From Gammaproteobacteria bacterium 45_16_T64 (GTDB lineage: Bacteria; Pseudomonadota; Gammaproteobacteria; Pseudomonadales; Ketobacteraceae): DNA of 32,377 nucleotides. Shown here one piece after another: positions 1 through 7,017 of the stretch. The position numbers were made by a program, and so were the translations under genes. Where the stretch lies: positions 285,935 to 318,311 of the forward strand of contig MABD01000030.1 in the NCBI GenBank assembly GCA_002162955.1. Direction: 5' to 3'. Position 1 is the first letter of the stretch; each line of letters starts with the position of its first letter. Under the pieces are notes generated by a model. It did not search any database. It saw nothing but the letters and a program-made list of their open reading frames with translations, and had not been told where the DNA came from.

Positions 1-462
1 TAGTATTTTTCTTAACCCCGAGGTCAATGATAAAAGCGAATCGTGGCTTAGCGCCCTCATGTTTTTTTTCACGATAATGGCGCGCTGTGTATTGCCCTTT
101 GGAAATACCACTCGCTTGTCTATGTCAGTGTTTCGCCGCTGTATGTGGCCGAATAATTGAAGTAGATTTCGCGTTGGAATCTTATCTGCTATCGATAAGA
201 ATTCATCTATGATCATGGCTTGTGCATCATCACTTTTTTCTATGCCTGTTTTTTGTAGTAAGCGCTGTAGTCGGGTTTCTTGTTTGGGTTGGCTTAGCCG
301 TAATAAGTGATCGAGTTTACGCCCGAATTCTCCTGGGCGGGTTCTTAATAACCGAATGGCGCCCGTAATATCCTTGGTGTTAAGCGCGTATTCAATTCGC
401 CCATAAAAGCTCTCTAATGTTTGATTGTTTCTGGCCATTTTTAGCAATGGAATACACTTTTT
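1..462 (-). pseudogene. Continuation of the helical protein in the +1 frame, cut by the window edge
   Basis: From base 462 down to base 1 the minus strand is open for 154 codons in the frame +1 to the preceding ORF. It reads KKCIPLLKMARNN, then a segment with RLLRTRPGEFGRKLDHLLRL, then LLQLFGHIQRRN and RVVFPKGN. The composition is that of a real helical protein, and the frame overlaps the end of the upstream ORF exactly at a homopolymer A6. It is most simply the C-terminal part of the same gene, separated by a one-base insertion. That could be a sequencing error, a real mutation, or transcriptional slippage. A -1 ribosomal shift at this site reaches a stop within six codons and cannot produce the fusion. 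The gene continues beyond the window. Confidence 0.75.
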
Positions 463-1297
463 TGGAGTAGTCTCCGACGTGTAAGTTGTGAAATAGTCGT
501 ACCCATTTGTTGCGATGACGGCCGATATCTTCTTCGTTAATGACTCGTTCCAACTGAAGGCTGAGGTTCTTGCGTAATTGGCGCGGCAATGAAATAAACG
601 TTGTGTTTGTGGCTAGTGAAATATCTCCTTCTGATAAGTAAGTAGCGATGCGTAAGATATCGGTAGCACTTTTTACCAAAGGGCTGATGTCTTGTGATTG
701 CGCCAACATAATTGCAGCGACTACACATTTGTTCTCAGCAAAAGGGATGACTTCAGGAAAGATCCGTTGATCTTTAGGCAGGTTCAACATAAACCACTCA
801 AGAATTTTCTTATCAGTGTCTGACAGCGAGTCGTTAGAGGCTAATAGTGCGGTAAATATTCCCTTTACTTGGTTGTCAGTGGTGAGTGCTATTTCTTGAA
901 ATTTTGTGGCTTCAAAAGCATAGTGGCGTGGAAGCTTGTCGGTGTCGGGTAGCCATTGGCCTAGGGACCAGTAGTGGGTGATGGCATTTAGATACAGTTC
1001 CATGTCAGATATATCGATAACTTGTCGAGGGAAGTTTGGGTACATGGGGGTGTAGTTGATGTGCGCCCCTTTACGTTGTCGTAACGTAGTTATTAATTCT
1101 TGGGCGAATAAGGTGAGGTTGTTATTACTCAACTGCTTGGTGGCAGTGAGTAATGTTTCAGACATGATGTATCCCAACTGCATGAGTTCGGCGTTTAGCG
1201 TCAATGCAGCAGCAAGGTTATCTACTGTGGAATCTAATGGTGTTGTGTTGACTACAACACCATCTAACTTGCTGAGCGTAATGGTCATTTTATTCAT
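392..1297 (-). CDS. Uncharacterised helical protein, N-terminal part ending at a frameshift
   Basis: A 301-aa reading frame with no signal peptide or membrane segment, rich in predicted alpha helix (my reading). I do not recognise a named domain. The coding sense continues past the stop: near residue 277, at an A6 run (plus-strand T6 at 458-463), the +1 frame is open to the window edge and carries clear protein-like sequence. The last 24 or so residues of this frame (after GDYSKK) are therefore probably not native. Dropping one A from the run would join the two frames. The gene begins about 80 nt downstream of the Y-RNA-like element on the same strand, so it is a candidate partner of that RNA. 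Ro60 is itself made of helical repeats plus a vWA domain, but I see no clear TROVE signature here. Confidence 0.7.
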   Translation of the reverse strand: MNKMTITLSKLDGVVVNTTPLDSTVDNLAAALTLNAELMQLGYIMSETLLTATKQLSNNNLTLFAQELITTLRQRKGAHINYTPMYPNFPRQVIDISDMELYLNAITHYWSLGQWLPDTDKLPRHYAFEATKFQEIALTTDNQVKGIFTALLASNDSLSDTDKKILEWFMLNLPKDQRIFPEVIPFAENKCVVAAIMLAQSQDISPLVKSATDILRIATYLSEGDISLATNTTFISLPRQLRKNLSLQLERVINEEDIGRHRNKWVRLFHNLHVGDYSKKVYSIAKNGQKQSNIRELLWAN

Positions 1298-1379
1298 GGT
1301 TATTCTCTACTGGTAAATATAAGTGAGTGGCAGCGCTAATTTTCAATTGGAATGAGTTAGAAGGAAGCGGCTGCCATAG

Positions 1380-1525
1380 CCTATAAGGTGAGGGGAGTAG
1401 AAAATCTAATTTATGCTAGTGCGCTACCAACTGCGCCACCGGCACAGTAGCACCGGGCTGGACTCGAACCAGCGCCCCCTAGCTCCAGAAAAATAGAAGG
1501 AAGATTTTCTATAGCCTCGCCTAGG
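1380..1525 (-). ncRNA. yrlA: YrlA-like Y RNA with a circularly permuted tRNA-like module
   Basis: Read on the minus strand, the 3' half of a tRNA comes first and the 5' half second. The parts are: anticodon-stem 3' strand GCTAG (1483-1479), variable loop GGGGC, T-arm GCTGG-TTCGAGT-CCAGC (1473-1457), acceptor strand CCGGTGC (1456-1450), a TACT cap, acceptor strand GTGCCGG (1445-1439), T8 G9, D-arm GCGC-AGTTGGTA-GCGC (1436-1421), A26, and anticodon-stem strand CTAGC (1419-1415). All stems pair; the acceptor has two wobbles (U2-G71, G3-U70). The tRNA tertiary partners are present (U8-A14, G15-C48, G18/G19 with T55/C56). There is no anticodon loop. Instead the ends continue into a bulged helix: TAGAAAATCT/AGATTTTCTA (1511-1502 with 1407-1398), GGCGAGG/CCTCACC with one C-A mismatch (1521-1515 with 1393-1387), and CCTA/TAGG. 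A capped acceptor stem with the anticodon arm replaced by a long stem is the known design of bacterial Y RNAs bound by Ro60/Rsr. True transcript ends are unknown. Confidence 0.8.
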
Positions 1526-1818
1526 GTATCGCTTAATTCGTGCCAGTTTTGTGTTGTACTTTTTAGATTAGTCTAAGCATTTGATATATAAGTATATTGT
1601 CTGTATGTGATTGGCAGTGCTTATTTGATCGGATGAGGATAAAGTATCGAATAAGATAGAAAATATTATATATGGATAGTATGTTTCTGGATTGTTGGGC
1701 TGTCCTTTGACGGTGGTAGCAGTATTACTTGCTGAATTGTTGAGCAAAAGGTCTACACTGGTGAAGATATTACCCGTGAGTAGTGGGTAATCTTGCGTCG
1801 TTGTCAGCGAGGTGTGCC
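1526..1818. other. Intergenic region between the Y RNA and the solute-binding gene
   Basis: About 290 bases without a credible gene. The stretch is AT-rich near 1580-1680. It must contain the promoter of the minus-strand Y RNA and that of the plus-strand gene starting at 1819. On the minus strand TATACT (within the plus-strand sequence around 1590-1600) is a possible -10 hexamer, but I see no convincing -35. Minus-strand ORFs overlapping this area have low-complexity, shadow-like composition. Confidence 0.4.
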
Positions 1819-2604
1819 ATGGGAACAAAATCAAGGTGGCGGTGGGTGTTTGCTGCGTCTTTGCTATTGGTCTGTGTTTCGTTGTCGGTGTCAGGGGATG
1901 ACAACGATAGAGTGATAACACTCGTTGCGGATGAGTGGTGCCCCTACAACTGCGTGGCAAATAGCACAGAAGAAGGTTTTGTTATTGATATTGCGCGTGC
2001 AGTCTTTGAACCGAAAGGTTATGCCATTCACTATAAAAGTGTGCCTTGGACCCGCGCCGTACTTAAGACTTTGTCCGGTGAATATGATGCGGCAGTAGGG
2101 GCGACTAAGCCGGAGCTGCCGACTGCCATCTTTCCGCAACAATCTTTTGGTTATTCGACAAATTATTTTGTTGTGAGTGTCGATAGTATGTGGGAGTTTA
2201 CTGGCGTTGAATCGCTGAAGAATATTCGCCTTGGTGTCATTCAGGATTATGATTACGGTGATGATATTGCTGCCTATCTTGCGCGAGAGGCCGGGTCGGA
2301 CAATATTGTGATAATGAAGGGCGATGGCATCTTTGAGCAATGTCTGCGTCTTTTGGTGGTAGGCAGAATTGATGCGTGTCTTGAAGATAAGAATGTTGCT
2401 TTTTACTCAGTGAAAAAGCTGGGCTTGTTGGGTAAGGTCATGTTGGCAGGGAAAACAGATATTGATCAAGCGTTATATATTGCTTTTAGCCCTAAGAATA
2501 AGCATTCAGCGTTATATGCAAAGATGTTTTCAGAGGGATTGGATGCTTTGCGAGAGTCTGGGCAATTGAAGGCGATTCTAGCGCGCTACGGTTTGTCAGA
2601 TTAG
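1819..2604 (+). CDS. Periplasmic solute-binding-like protein (SBP_bac_3 family)
   Basis: About 261 aa from the ATG at 1819, preceded by GAGGTG; earlier in-frame starts would add residues in front of the signal peptide. The N-terminus is a classic signal peptide (MGTKSRWRWVF then a hydrophobic stretch ending in VSG). The mature protein has the two-lobe layout of family 3 amino-acid-binding proteins: an opening strand with ADEWCPYNC, a segment FVIDIARAVFEPKGY, and the closing GQLKAILARYGL helix. No permease or ATPase gene is nearby. Such orphan proteins in marine gammaproteobacteria are often not transporters but ligand sensors or signalling accessories. The specific ligand cannot be read from sequence. 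Confidence 0.85.
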   Translation: MGTKSRWRWVFAASLLLVCVSLSVSGDDNDRVITLVADEWCPYNCVANSTEEGFVIDIARAVFEPKGYAIHYKSVPWTRAVLKTLSGEYDAAVGATKPELPTAIFPQQSFGYSTNYFVVSVDSMWEFTGVESLKNIRLGVIQDYDYGDDIAAYLAREAGSDNIVIMKGDGIFEQCLRLLVVGRIDACLEDKNVAFYSVKKLGLLGKVMLAGKTDIDQALYIAFSPKNKHSALYAKMFSEGLDALRESGQLKAILARYGLSD

Positions 2605-2704
2605 TGAATCAGAATACTATCTAGCAAGAATCGGGTGGTGATAATTGGGGTGGCCATTATAGTAAGCGCTATTGTACCAAATTCATTAATCACGAGGAAT
2701 ATTC

Positions 2705-3556
2705 GTGTTGTATCACGCCGACATAAGTGACCAGGAATTGCATAGAAAAATAAAATCCAGCGAATTAACGTTAGGAGGAAATTCTCACCTTCGAATTTTT
2801 GGTGCGCTAGATTGCTGGTCAGGAAAGAGAATGAAGCGCGAGAATCGCGTGTTTTTTATGTCGCGAGAAGAAGCGCTTGAAGCGGGTTATAGACCCTGTG
2901 GACATTGTATGAAGATTGATTACGACCAGTGGAAACCCAATAGTGATCAAGATTTGTTTCCCCGTGAAATAGATCCAACAGCTAACCTTTTATCGGGTGA
3001 CAGCATCGTAAATGATTATGGTCAAGTAATATCTTTTGATAGTGCAGTGGAATATTTTTCACGTTTGTGTGAGGAAATTCAGTGGCGGCATGACGAAGCA
3101 GTGATGTTTGGAAAAAAAATAGTGACCAAGCGAAAGGTGGCGTGGTATGGCAGTCGCCGTTTTGAGTACGCTTATTCCAATACGACTAAAGTTGCATTAC
3201 CTTGGGTCGATGTATTGGTTGAGCTTAAACAGTTGGTGGAGCAGCGAACAGGGGAACAATACAATTCTTGTCTGTTAAACCTGTACCACAATGGCTCTGA
3301 AGGTATGGCCTGGCATAGCGATGATGAGCGAGATTTAAAACCACAGGGGGCAATTGCTTCATTGAGTTTTGGCGCTGAGCGAAAGTTCTCTTTTAAACAC
3401 AAAAAAACCAAGAAAGTGGTTTCAATGATACTCCGGTCAGGAAATCTAATTGTGATGAAAGGGCAGACTCAGGATTATTGGATGCATCGACTCCCACCAA
3501 CAAAAGTCGTGCATGAGCCAAGAATTAATTTAACGTTTAGAACTATTGTGGAATGA
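2705..3556 (+). CDS. alkB: Ada-like metal-binding domain fused to AlkB-type dioxygenase
   Basis: 283 aa from a GTG start with a good ribosome site (GAGGA, six bases upstream). Residues about 10-80 look like the Ada N-terminal zinc domain: FGALDCWSGKRMKRENRVFF then GYRPCGHC (C37, C65, C68). The fourth metal ligand of Ada is not obvious. Residues about 105-283 are an AlkB-type Fe(II)/2-oxoglutarate dioxygenase: WHSDDE gives H204 and D206, the distal histidine is H261 (YWMHRLPP), and RINLTFR supplies the 2-oxoglutarate arginines R273 and R279. AlkB enzymes oxidatively remove alkyl groups from N1 of adenine and N3 of cytosine in DNA or RNA. The fusion suggests alkylation-damage repair, with the Ada-like domain perhaps serving as a nucleic-acid-binding or structural module. 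It stands alone with no clear operon. Confidence 0.9.
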   Translation: MLYHADISDQELHRKIKSSELTLGGNSHLRIFGALDCWSGKRMKRENRVFFMSREEALEAGYRPCGHCMKIDYDQWKPNSDQDLFPREIDPTANLLSGDSIVNDYGQVISFDSAVEYFSRLCEEIQWRHDEAVMFGKKIVTKRKVAWYGSRRFEYAYSNTTKVALPWVDVLVELKQLVEQRTGEQYNSCLLNLYHNGSEGMAWHSDDERDLKPQGAIASLSFGAERKFSFKHKKTKKVVSMILRSGNLIVMKGQTQDYWMHRLPPTKVVHEPRINLTFRTIVE

Positions 3557-3738
3557 GCGGTTGGAGGTTTGATTGCCCCGCCTCTGTTTTATGGTCAATT
3601 AGCCGAGGGGAATTATCAAGCAATGAGGAGGCCCGCTTGTAAGCCATCTCCGTTATTAAATGTTTTATGTATCGCTGCTTTACTTTGTGGGCTACACTGA
3701 TGGCGTCAGGTGCAGGAAGCTCTATTTTCTATTCTCTT

Positions 3739-3747
3739 CCCCCCCCC
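3739..3747. repeat. C9 homopolymer in the leader of the STAS gene
   Basis: Nine consecutive C on the plus strand in the 258-bp gap upstream of the STAS/kinase/GGDEF-EAL cassette. Runs of this length are prone to slipped-strand length change and could alter promoter spacing. No function is shown. Confidence 0.5.
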
Positions 3748-3783
3748 AATCCTGTTGTATTTCTAATAGACGTGTATGGACGA

Positions 3784-3810
3784 GTGACCCCTTATTATTA
3801 AGTGGGGGCG
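3784..3810 (+). promoter_or_regulatory. Possible hairpin over the ribosome site of the STAS gene
   Basis: CCCC at about 3788-3791 can pair with GGGG at about 3804-3807, and TTA with TAA inside it, leaving a two-base bulge. The GGGG run is also the only Shine-Dalgarno-like sequence in front of the GTG at 3815. Pairing would hide it. This is inference from a short stem. Confidence 0.3.
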
Positions 3811-3814
3811 CGGT

Positions 3815-4297
3815 GTGACTATTGTGCGATTGCCATTGCTCGGTGATTGCGAACCGGTATTAAATGGATTAATTATGGCATCAGGGCAGGTAGCATTTAG
3901 TCGTAAACAGATTTCAGGTGAAGTGGCGATGATCGCCAATGAATTAACCAGTGATTGTATCTATACAGGGCTTTTTGGGGCGCTAGATTCTGCGCGCATG
4001 GCGGCTGTTAGCGATCGACTAACCGAATTGGCAAATGAAAAACAAAATGGAGTTGCCATTATCGATTTGGCTAACGTAGAGGCCATTGACTCTGCGGTGG
4101 CTGGTTATATGGAGAGCCTCGCAAGGACCCTAAAGTTTGTTGGGGTAAAGTGTATCTTTTGTGGTATCAGTGGCGATTTAGCGAGGACGATGGTTAATGC
4201 TGGTGTAGGCATGGGCGACTTTCCCATTGTTCGTGATCTAAAGTCGGCGCTTAAACTTGCTTTGAAGTTTAATGGTCAAGAGATTAGGAGTATTTAG
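3815..4297 (+). CDS. RsbS-like STAS domain protein
   Basis: 160 aa from a GTG. Residues about 38-150 form a STAS domain. The segment GVAIIDLANVEAIDSAVAGYM matches the RsbS/RsbR phosphorylation loop, with S93 in the IDS motif at the position of the RsbS phosphoserine. The approximately 35-residue N-terminal extension is not a recognised sensor domain, so this is closer to RsbS than RsbR. In stressosomes, RsbS-type proteins hold the RsbT kinase until phosphorylated. The next gene, 42 bases downstream, encodes that kinase type fused to a phosphatase, so kinase, phosphatase and substrate are encoded together. The start codon is uncertain; ATG at codon 21 is an alternative. Confidence 0.85.
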   Translation: MTIVRLPLLGDCEPVLNGLIMASGQVAFSRKQISGEVAMIANELTSDCIYTGLFGALDSARMAAVSDRLTELANEKQNGVAIIDLANVEAIDSAVAGYMESLARTLKFVGVKCIFCGISGDLARTMVNAGVGMGDFPIVRDLKSALKLALKFNGQEIRSI

Positions 4298-4339
4298 GTG
4301 TGTTCGTGCCAGCTTTGTAAGCCGGAAGGGTGCTGAGTT

Positions 4340-5338
4340 GTGAATAATCCTTACGGCTCAGAAGGTGTAGGCTTTTTTAATATTCGCGAAGAAAGAGACG
4401 TTTTTGATGTGACAAATATTGCGAGGAAGTTGGCTCTTGATATTGGATTGTCGCGGTTGGATTCGGGGCTTTTTTGTACGGCAACATCTGAGATTGCAAC
4501 TAATGCAATTCGTTATGGTGTGGATGCAAAAGTAGTCTTTCGTTTATGTAAAAATAATAAAGGTGTAGAGGTTCATATTACCGATAGAGGAGGAGGGATT
4601 GGGGATTTGAATCGTGCTATGACGGATGGTCATAGTTCAGCTCAAAGCTATGGTATCGGTCTTGGTGCAGCCAAAAGAAGTGTGGATGAAATGGAGGTAG
4701 ATACCGGTAGCCAGGGAACATCAGTTATATTGAGGAAGTACAAGCAGGTACCGAGTACTGATATCGATTTTGGTGTTGTATCTTTTCCGGCGGTGGATAA
4801 TACCATGAATGGTGACGGCTACTTTATCAAAAGTTATCATGGAGACAGTGTTCTTGCCTGTGTTATGGATGGCGGGAGACAATGCTATCAAACGGGAAGT
4901 GTTGAGTGTGTTCATTGTGTTAATGCCGTGCTCAGAGATAACTACACAAGGCCTCTCAATGAGATACTCCAGTTATGTGACGAGAGTGTTAAAAGAGCAG
5001 GTTATGTCGATGGTATTAGTATCGCAATTGTGCGCATTACGCCTGAGTGTGTTGAGACTACAATAGTGGGGTCCATTCAGATATTCTCATACCCAGATGT
5101 AGTATTAGATATGGAACCTTGTACGGGCCTGTTAGGTAAGAGTATGCCAGAAAAAATCCCCATTACCTGTATACCTCGCCCACCGGAATTTAATTTCTCA
5201 CTATATTCTGATGGTTTAGTTAATGTGAATTATGTGGCAATTCCTGCGGAAAGTAGTGTGCAGCGATTTACAGAAATTTTGTTCGATCATCATGCGAAAG
5301 CAGATGATGACTCAACTATTTTGGTGTTGGCGGGATAA
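4340..5338 (+). CDS. Fused RsbT-like serine kinase and RsbX-like PP2C phosphatase
   Basis: 332 aa from a GTG at 4340. Residues about 15-135 are a GHKL ATPase like RsbT: N-box E51/N55 (SEIATNAIRYG), the DRGGGIG box with D82, and SYGIGLGAAKRSVDEMEV, which is the RsbT/RsbW-type lid and G2 motif. Residues about 142-332 are a PP2C-type domain like RsbX: D177 (VMDGG), D291 (YSDGL) and the terminal ADDDSTILVL supply metal ligands, although the usual GHG after the first aspartate is absent. The protein should phosphorylate the STAS protein and also remove the phosphate. In Bacillus these are separate proteins. The stop overlaps the next start (TAATG at 5336-5340), implying translational coupling to the GGDEF-EAL protein, its likely output. 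Confidence 0.87.
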   Translation: MNNPYGSEGVGFFNIREERDVFDVTNIARKLALDIGLSRLDSGLFCTATSEIATNAIRYGVDAKVVFRLCKNNKGVEVHITDRGGGIGDLNRAMTDGHSSAQSYGIGLGAAKRSVDEMEVDTGSQGTSVILRKYKQVPSTDIDFGVVSFPAVDNTMNGDGYFIKSYHGDSVLACVMDGGRQCYQTGSVECVHCVNAVLRDNYTRPLNEILQLCDESVKRAGYVDGISIAIVRITPECVETTIVGSIQIFSYPDVVLDMEPCTGLLGKSMPEKIPITCIPRPPEFNFSLYSDGLVNVNYVAIPAESSVQRFTEILFDHHAKADDDSTILVLAG

Positions 5339-7017
5339 TGGGAACATATAGAGACGAAACAGTACATTTACGGAAATATCTCACGGGAATTGTGGGTAAT
5401 GCACCATTTGGTATTATTACTCTATCATCGAAGAATGAGGTCGGTATTATTAACGCCGATGCGGTAAATTTTCTTGGTTTCCCCTCTAGCACGCCTGATA
5501 ACTTATTGGATTTATACTACAAGAATATTTTTATTAACTTGCCCTCTTTCTTTGATGTATATGAAGATCTTCTTTCTAGAAAGAATGAGAGCGTCGCTAA
5601 TATTGACGGCGTTAATGTTGTCAATAAGACGCTAAATATAAAAATCAGGAAATTATTTAATGGTTGCTTAGTCATATTGGAGGATGTATCAAAACAAGCT
5701 GACTTGGAGAAGAGGCTTCGCTATCAGGCTTCACATGATTTTTTGACTCGATTATCAAATCGACAAGAATTCGAGGTTAAAGGAGAGAAAATTGTAAAGA
5801 AAGCGATTGCCCATGGTTTGCCTGGCGTGATCATATTTATTGATGTAGATCGTTTTAAGCCTGTGAATGATACTGCAGGGCATGAAGCCGGAGACGAATT
5901 GCTGATAAGAATTTCTTCAATATTACTTTCTAAAATTAGAGGGCGTGATATTTTAGCGCGCATTGGCGGAGATGAGTTTGCTGTATTGTTGGAAGACTGC
6001 TCGATTGAAGTGGCGAAAGCAATAGCTGAGTCAATGCGGGAGGCGGTTGAGAGCTACGTTTTTGTTTACTCAAGTTTTTCATTTAAGGTGGGTATATCCG
6101 CAGGCCTCGCTATATTTGGGCGGCATCCTGATAAACTAAGTACGGTTGTTAATGCTGCCGATAATGCCTGTCAAATTGCAAAGCGACAGGGTCGTAACCG
6201 GGTGCATATATCGGACTCTGATAGAGTGGAGTATGAAAAACACAAAGAGCAAGCTGACTGGTTGCCGAGAATTAATGAGGCTTTAGAGTGTGGGAGGTTT
6301 GTGCTTTTCGCTCAAGAAATATTGCGAATTGATGGGGTGAAGGATGATAAACACTATGAGTTGTTGATTCGCCTAAAGAATCAAGATGGTGGGTACGAAT
6401 CGCCAGGTGCTTTTATTCCCCCTGCTGAACGATATGACTTGATGTCTCAAATTGATCGCTGGGTCATAAAAAATGCGTTCGAATCAATATGTGATTATGA
6501 AGGGGTTTATTCTATCAATTTATCCGGCCAATCGATTGTAGAAGAGGATTTGGCTGGGTATATAGAGAGTTTGCAGTTTGAGTATCGGGTAGATCCAAAG
6601 AAGGTGATCTTTGAAATTACAGAGACGGCCGCAATTCATAATATTGACGCTTGTAATGCACTAATGTCTCATCTGCGAAGTAGAGGTTATCGATTTTCCC
6701 TTGATGATTTTGGATCGGGGCTTTCGTCTTTTTCATATTTGAAAAATATGTGTGTGGATTTCCTGAAAATAGATGGCTCTTTAGTCAAAGATATTGCGGA
6801 GGATCAAGCTTCATATGCAATGGTAAAATCCATTAATGAAGTAGGGCATGCATTGGGCTTGAAGACAATTGCCGAATTTGTTGAGAATGCAGATGTCTTG
6901 AAAAAGTTAGTAACTATGGGGGTGGATTATGCGCAAGGATATCATATCCATAAGCCTGAGCATGCAAACTCCTTTCTTGCTCATGATGCGGCCCTAATAT
7001 TGTATAAGGCGGTATGA
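5338..7017 (+). CDS. Sensor-GGDEF-EAL cyclic-di-GMP enzyme
   Basis: 559 aa. Residues 1-120 resemble a PAS-type sensor (NAPFGIITLS start, ending GCLVILEDVSKQ), followed by a short linker. The GGDEF domain (about 128-295) has an intact GGDEF at 210-214 and an RxxD inhibitory site (R201-D204) five residues before it, so cyclase activity with product inhibition is expected. The EAL domain (about 305-550) has ELL at 341-343 in place of EAL, a change seen in active enzymes. ITET, DDFGSG (456-461), the lysine of FLKIDG and E513 of IAEFVE are all present, so phosphodiesterase activity is also plausible. No membrane segments are visible. Coupling to the kinase/phosphatase gene suggests the stressosome-like switch controls it through the N-terminal domain. 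Its tail overlaps the convergent AraC gene by 24 bases. Confidence 0.93.
   Translation: MGTYRDETVHLRKYLTGIVGNAPFGIITLSSKNEVGIINADAVNFLGFPSSTPDNLLDLYYKNIFINLPSFFDVYEDLLSRKNESVANIDGVNVVNKTLNIKIRKLFNGCLVILEDVSKQADLEKRLRYQASHDFLTRLSNRQEFEVKGEKIVKKAIAHGLPGVIIFIDVDRFKPVNDTAGHEAGDELLIRISSILLSKIRGRDILARIGGDEFAVLLEDCSIEVAKAIAESMREAVESYVFVYSSFSFKVGISAGLAIFGRHPDKLSTVVNAADNACQIAKRQGRNRVHISDSDRVEYEKHKEQADWLPRINEALECGRFVLFAQEILRIDGVKDDKHYELLIRLKNQDGGYESPGAFIPPAERYDLMSQIDRWVIKNAFESICDYEGVYSINLSGQSIVEEDLAGYIESLQFEYRVDPKKVIFEITETAAIHNIDACNALMSHLRSRGYRFSLDDFGSGLSSFSYLKNMCVDFLKIDGSLVKDIAEDQASYAMVKSINEVGHALGLKTIAEFVENADVLKKLVTMGVDYAQGYHIHKPEHANSFLAHDAALILYKAV

Noticed and set aside
440-470. Programmed -1 ribosomal frameshift at the A6 run
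   Set aside because: The continuation is in the +1 frame; the -1 frame meets a stop within six codons.
1398-1511. A permuted tRNA gene making a functional tRNA, or a permuted group I intron-exon arrangement
   Set aside because: There is no anticodon loop to rebuild, no group I core motifs on either side, and the outer sequences pair with each other in a long bulged stem. A Y RNA explains everything.
1398-1511. Two-piece (permuted) tmRNA
   Set aside because: The acceptor G3-U70 pair is suggestive, but there is a normal four-base-pair D-stem, no tag ORF and no pseudoknot region, and the spacer between halves is only four bases.
1568-1960. Minus-strand ORF of 130 codons overlapping the solute-binding gene
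   Set aside because: Threonine- and proline-rich shadow composition, lies opposite a clear signal-peptide gene, no ribosome site.
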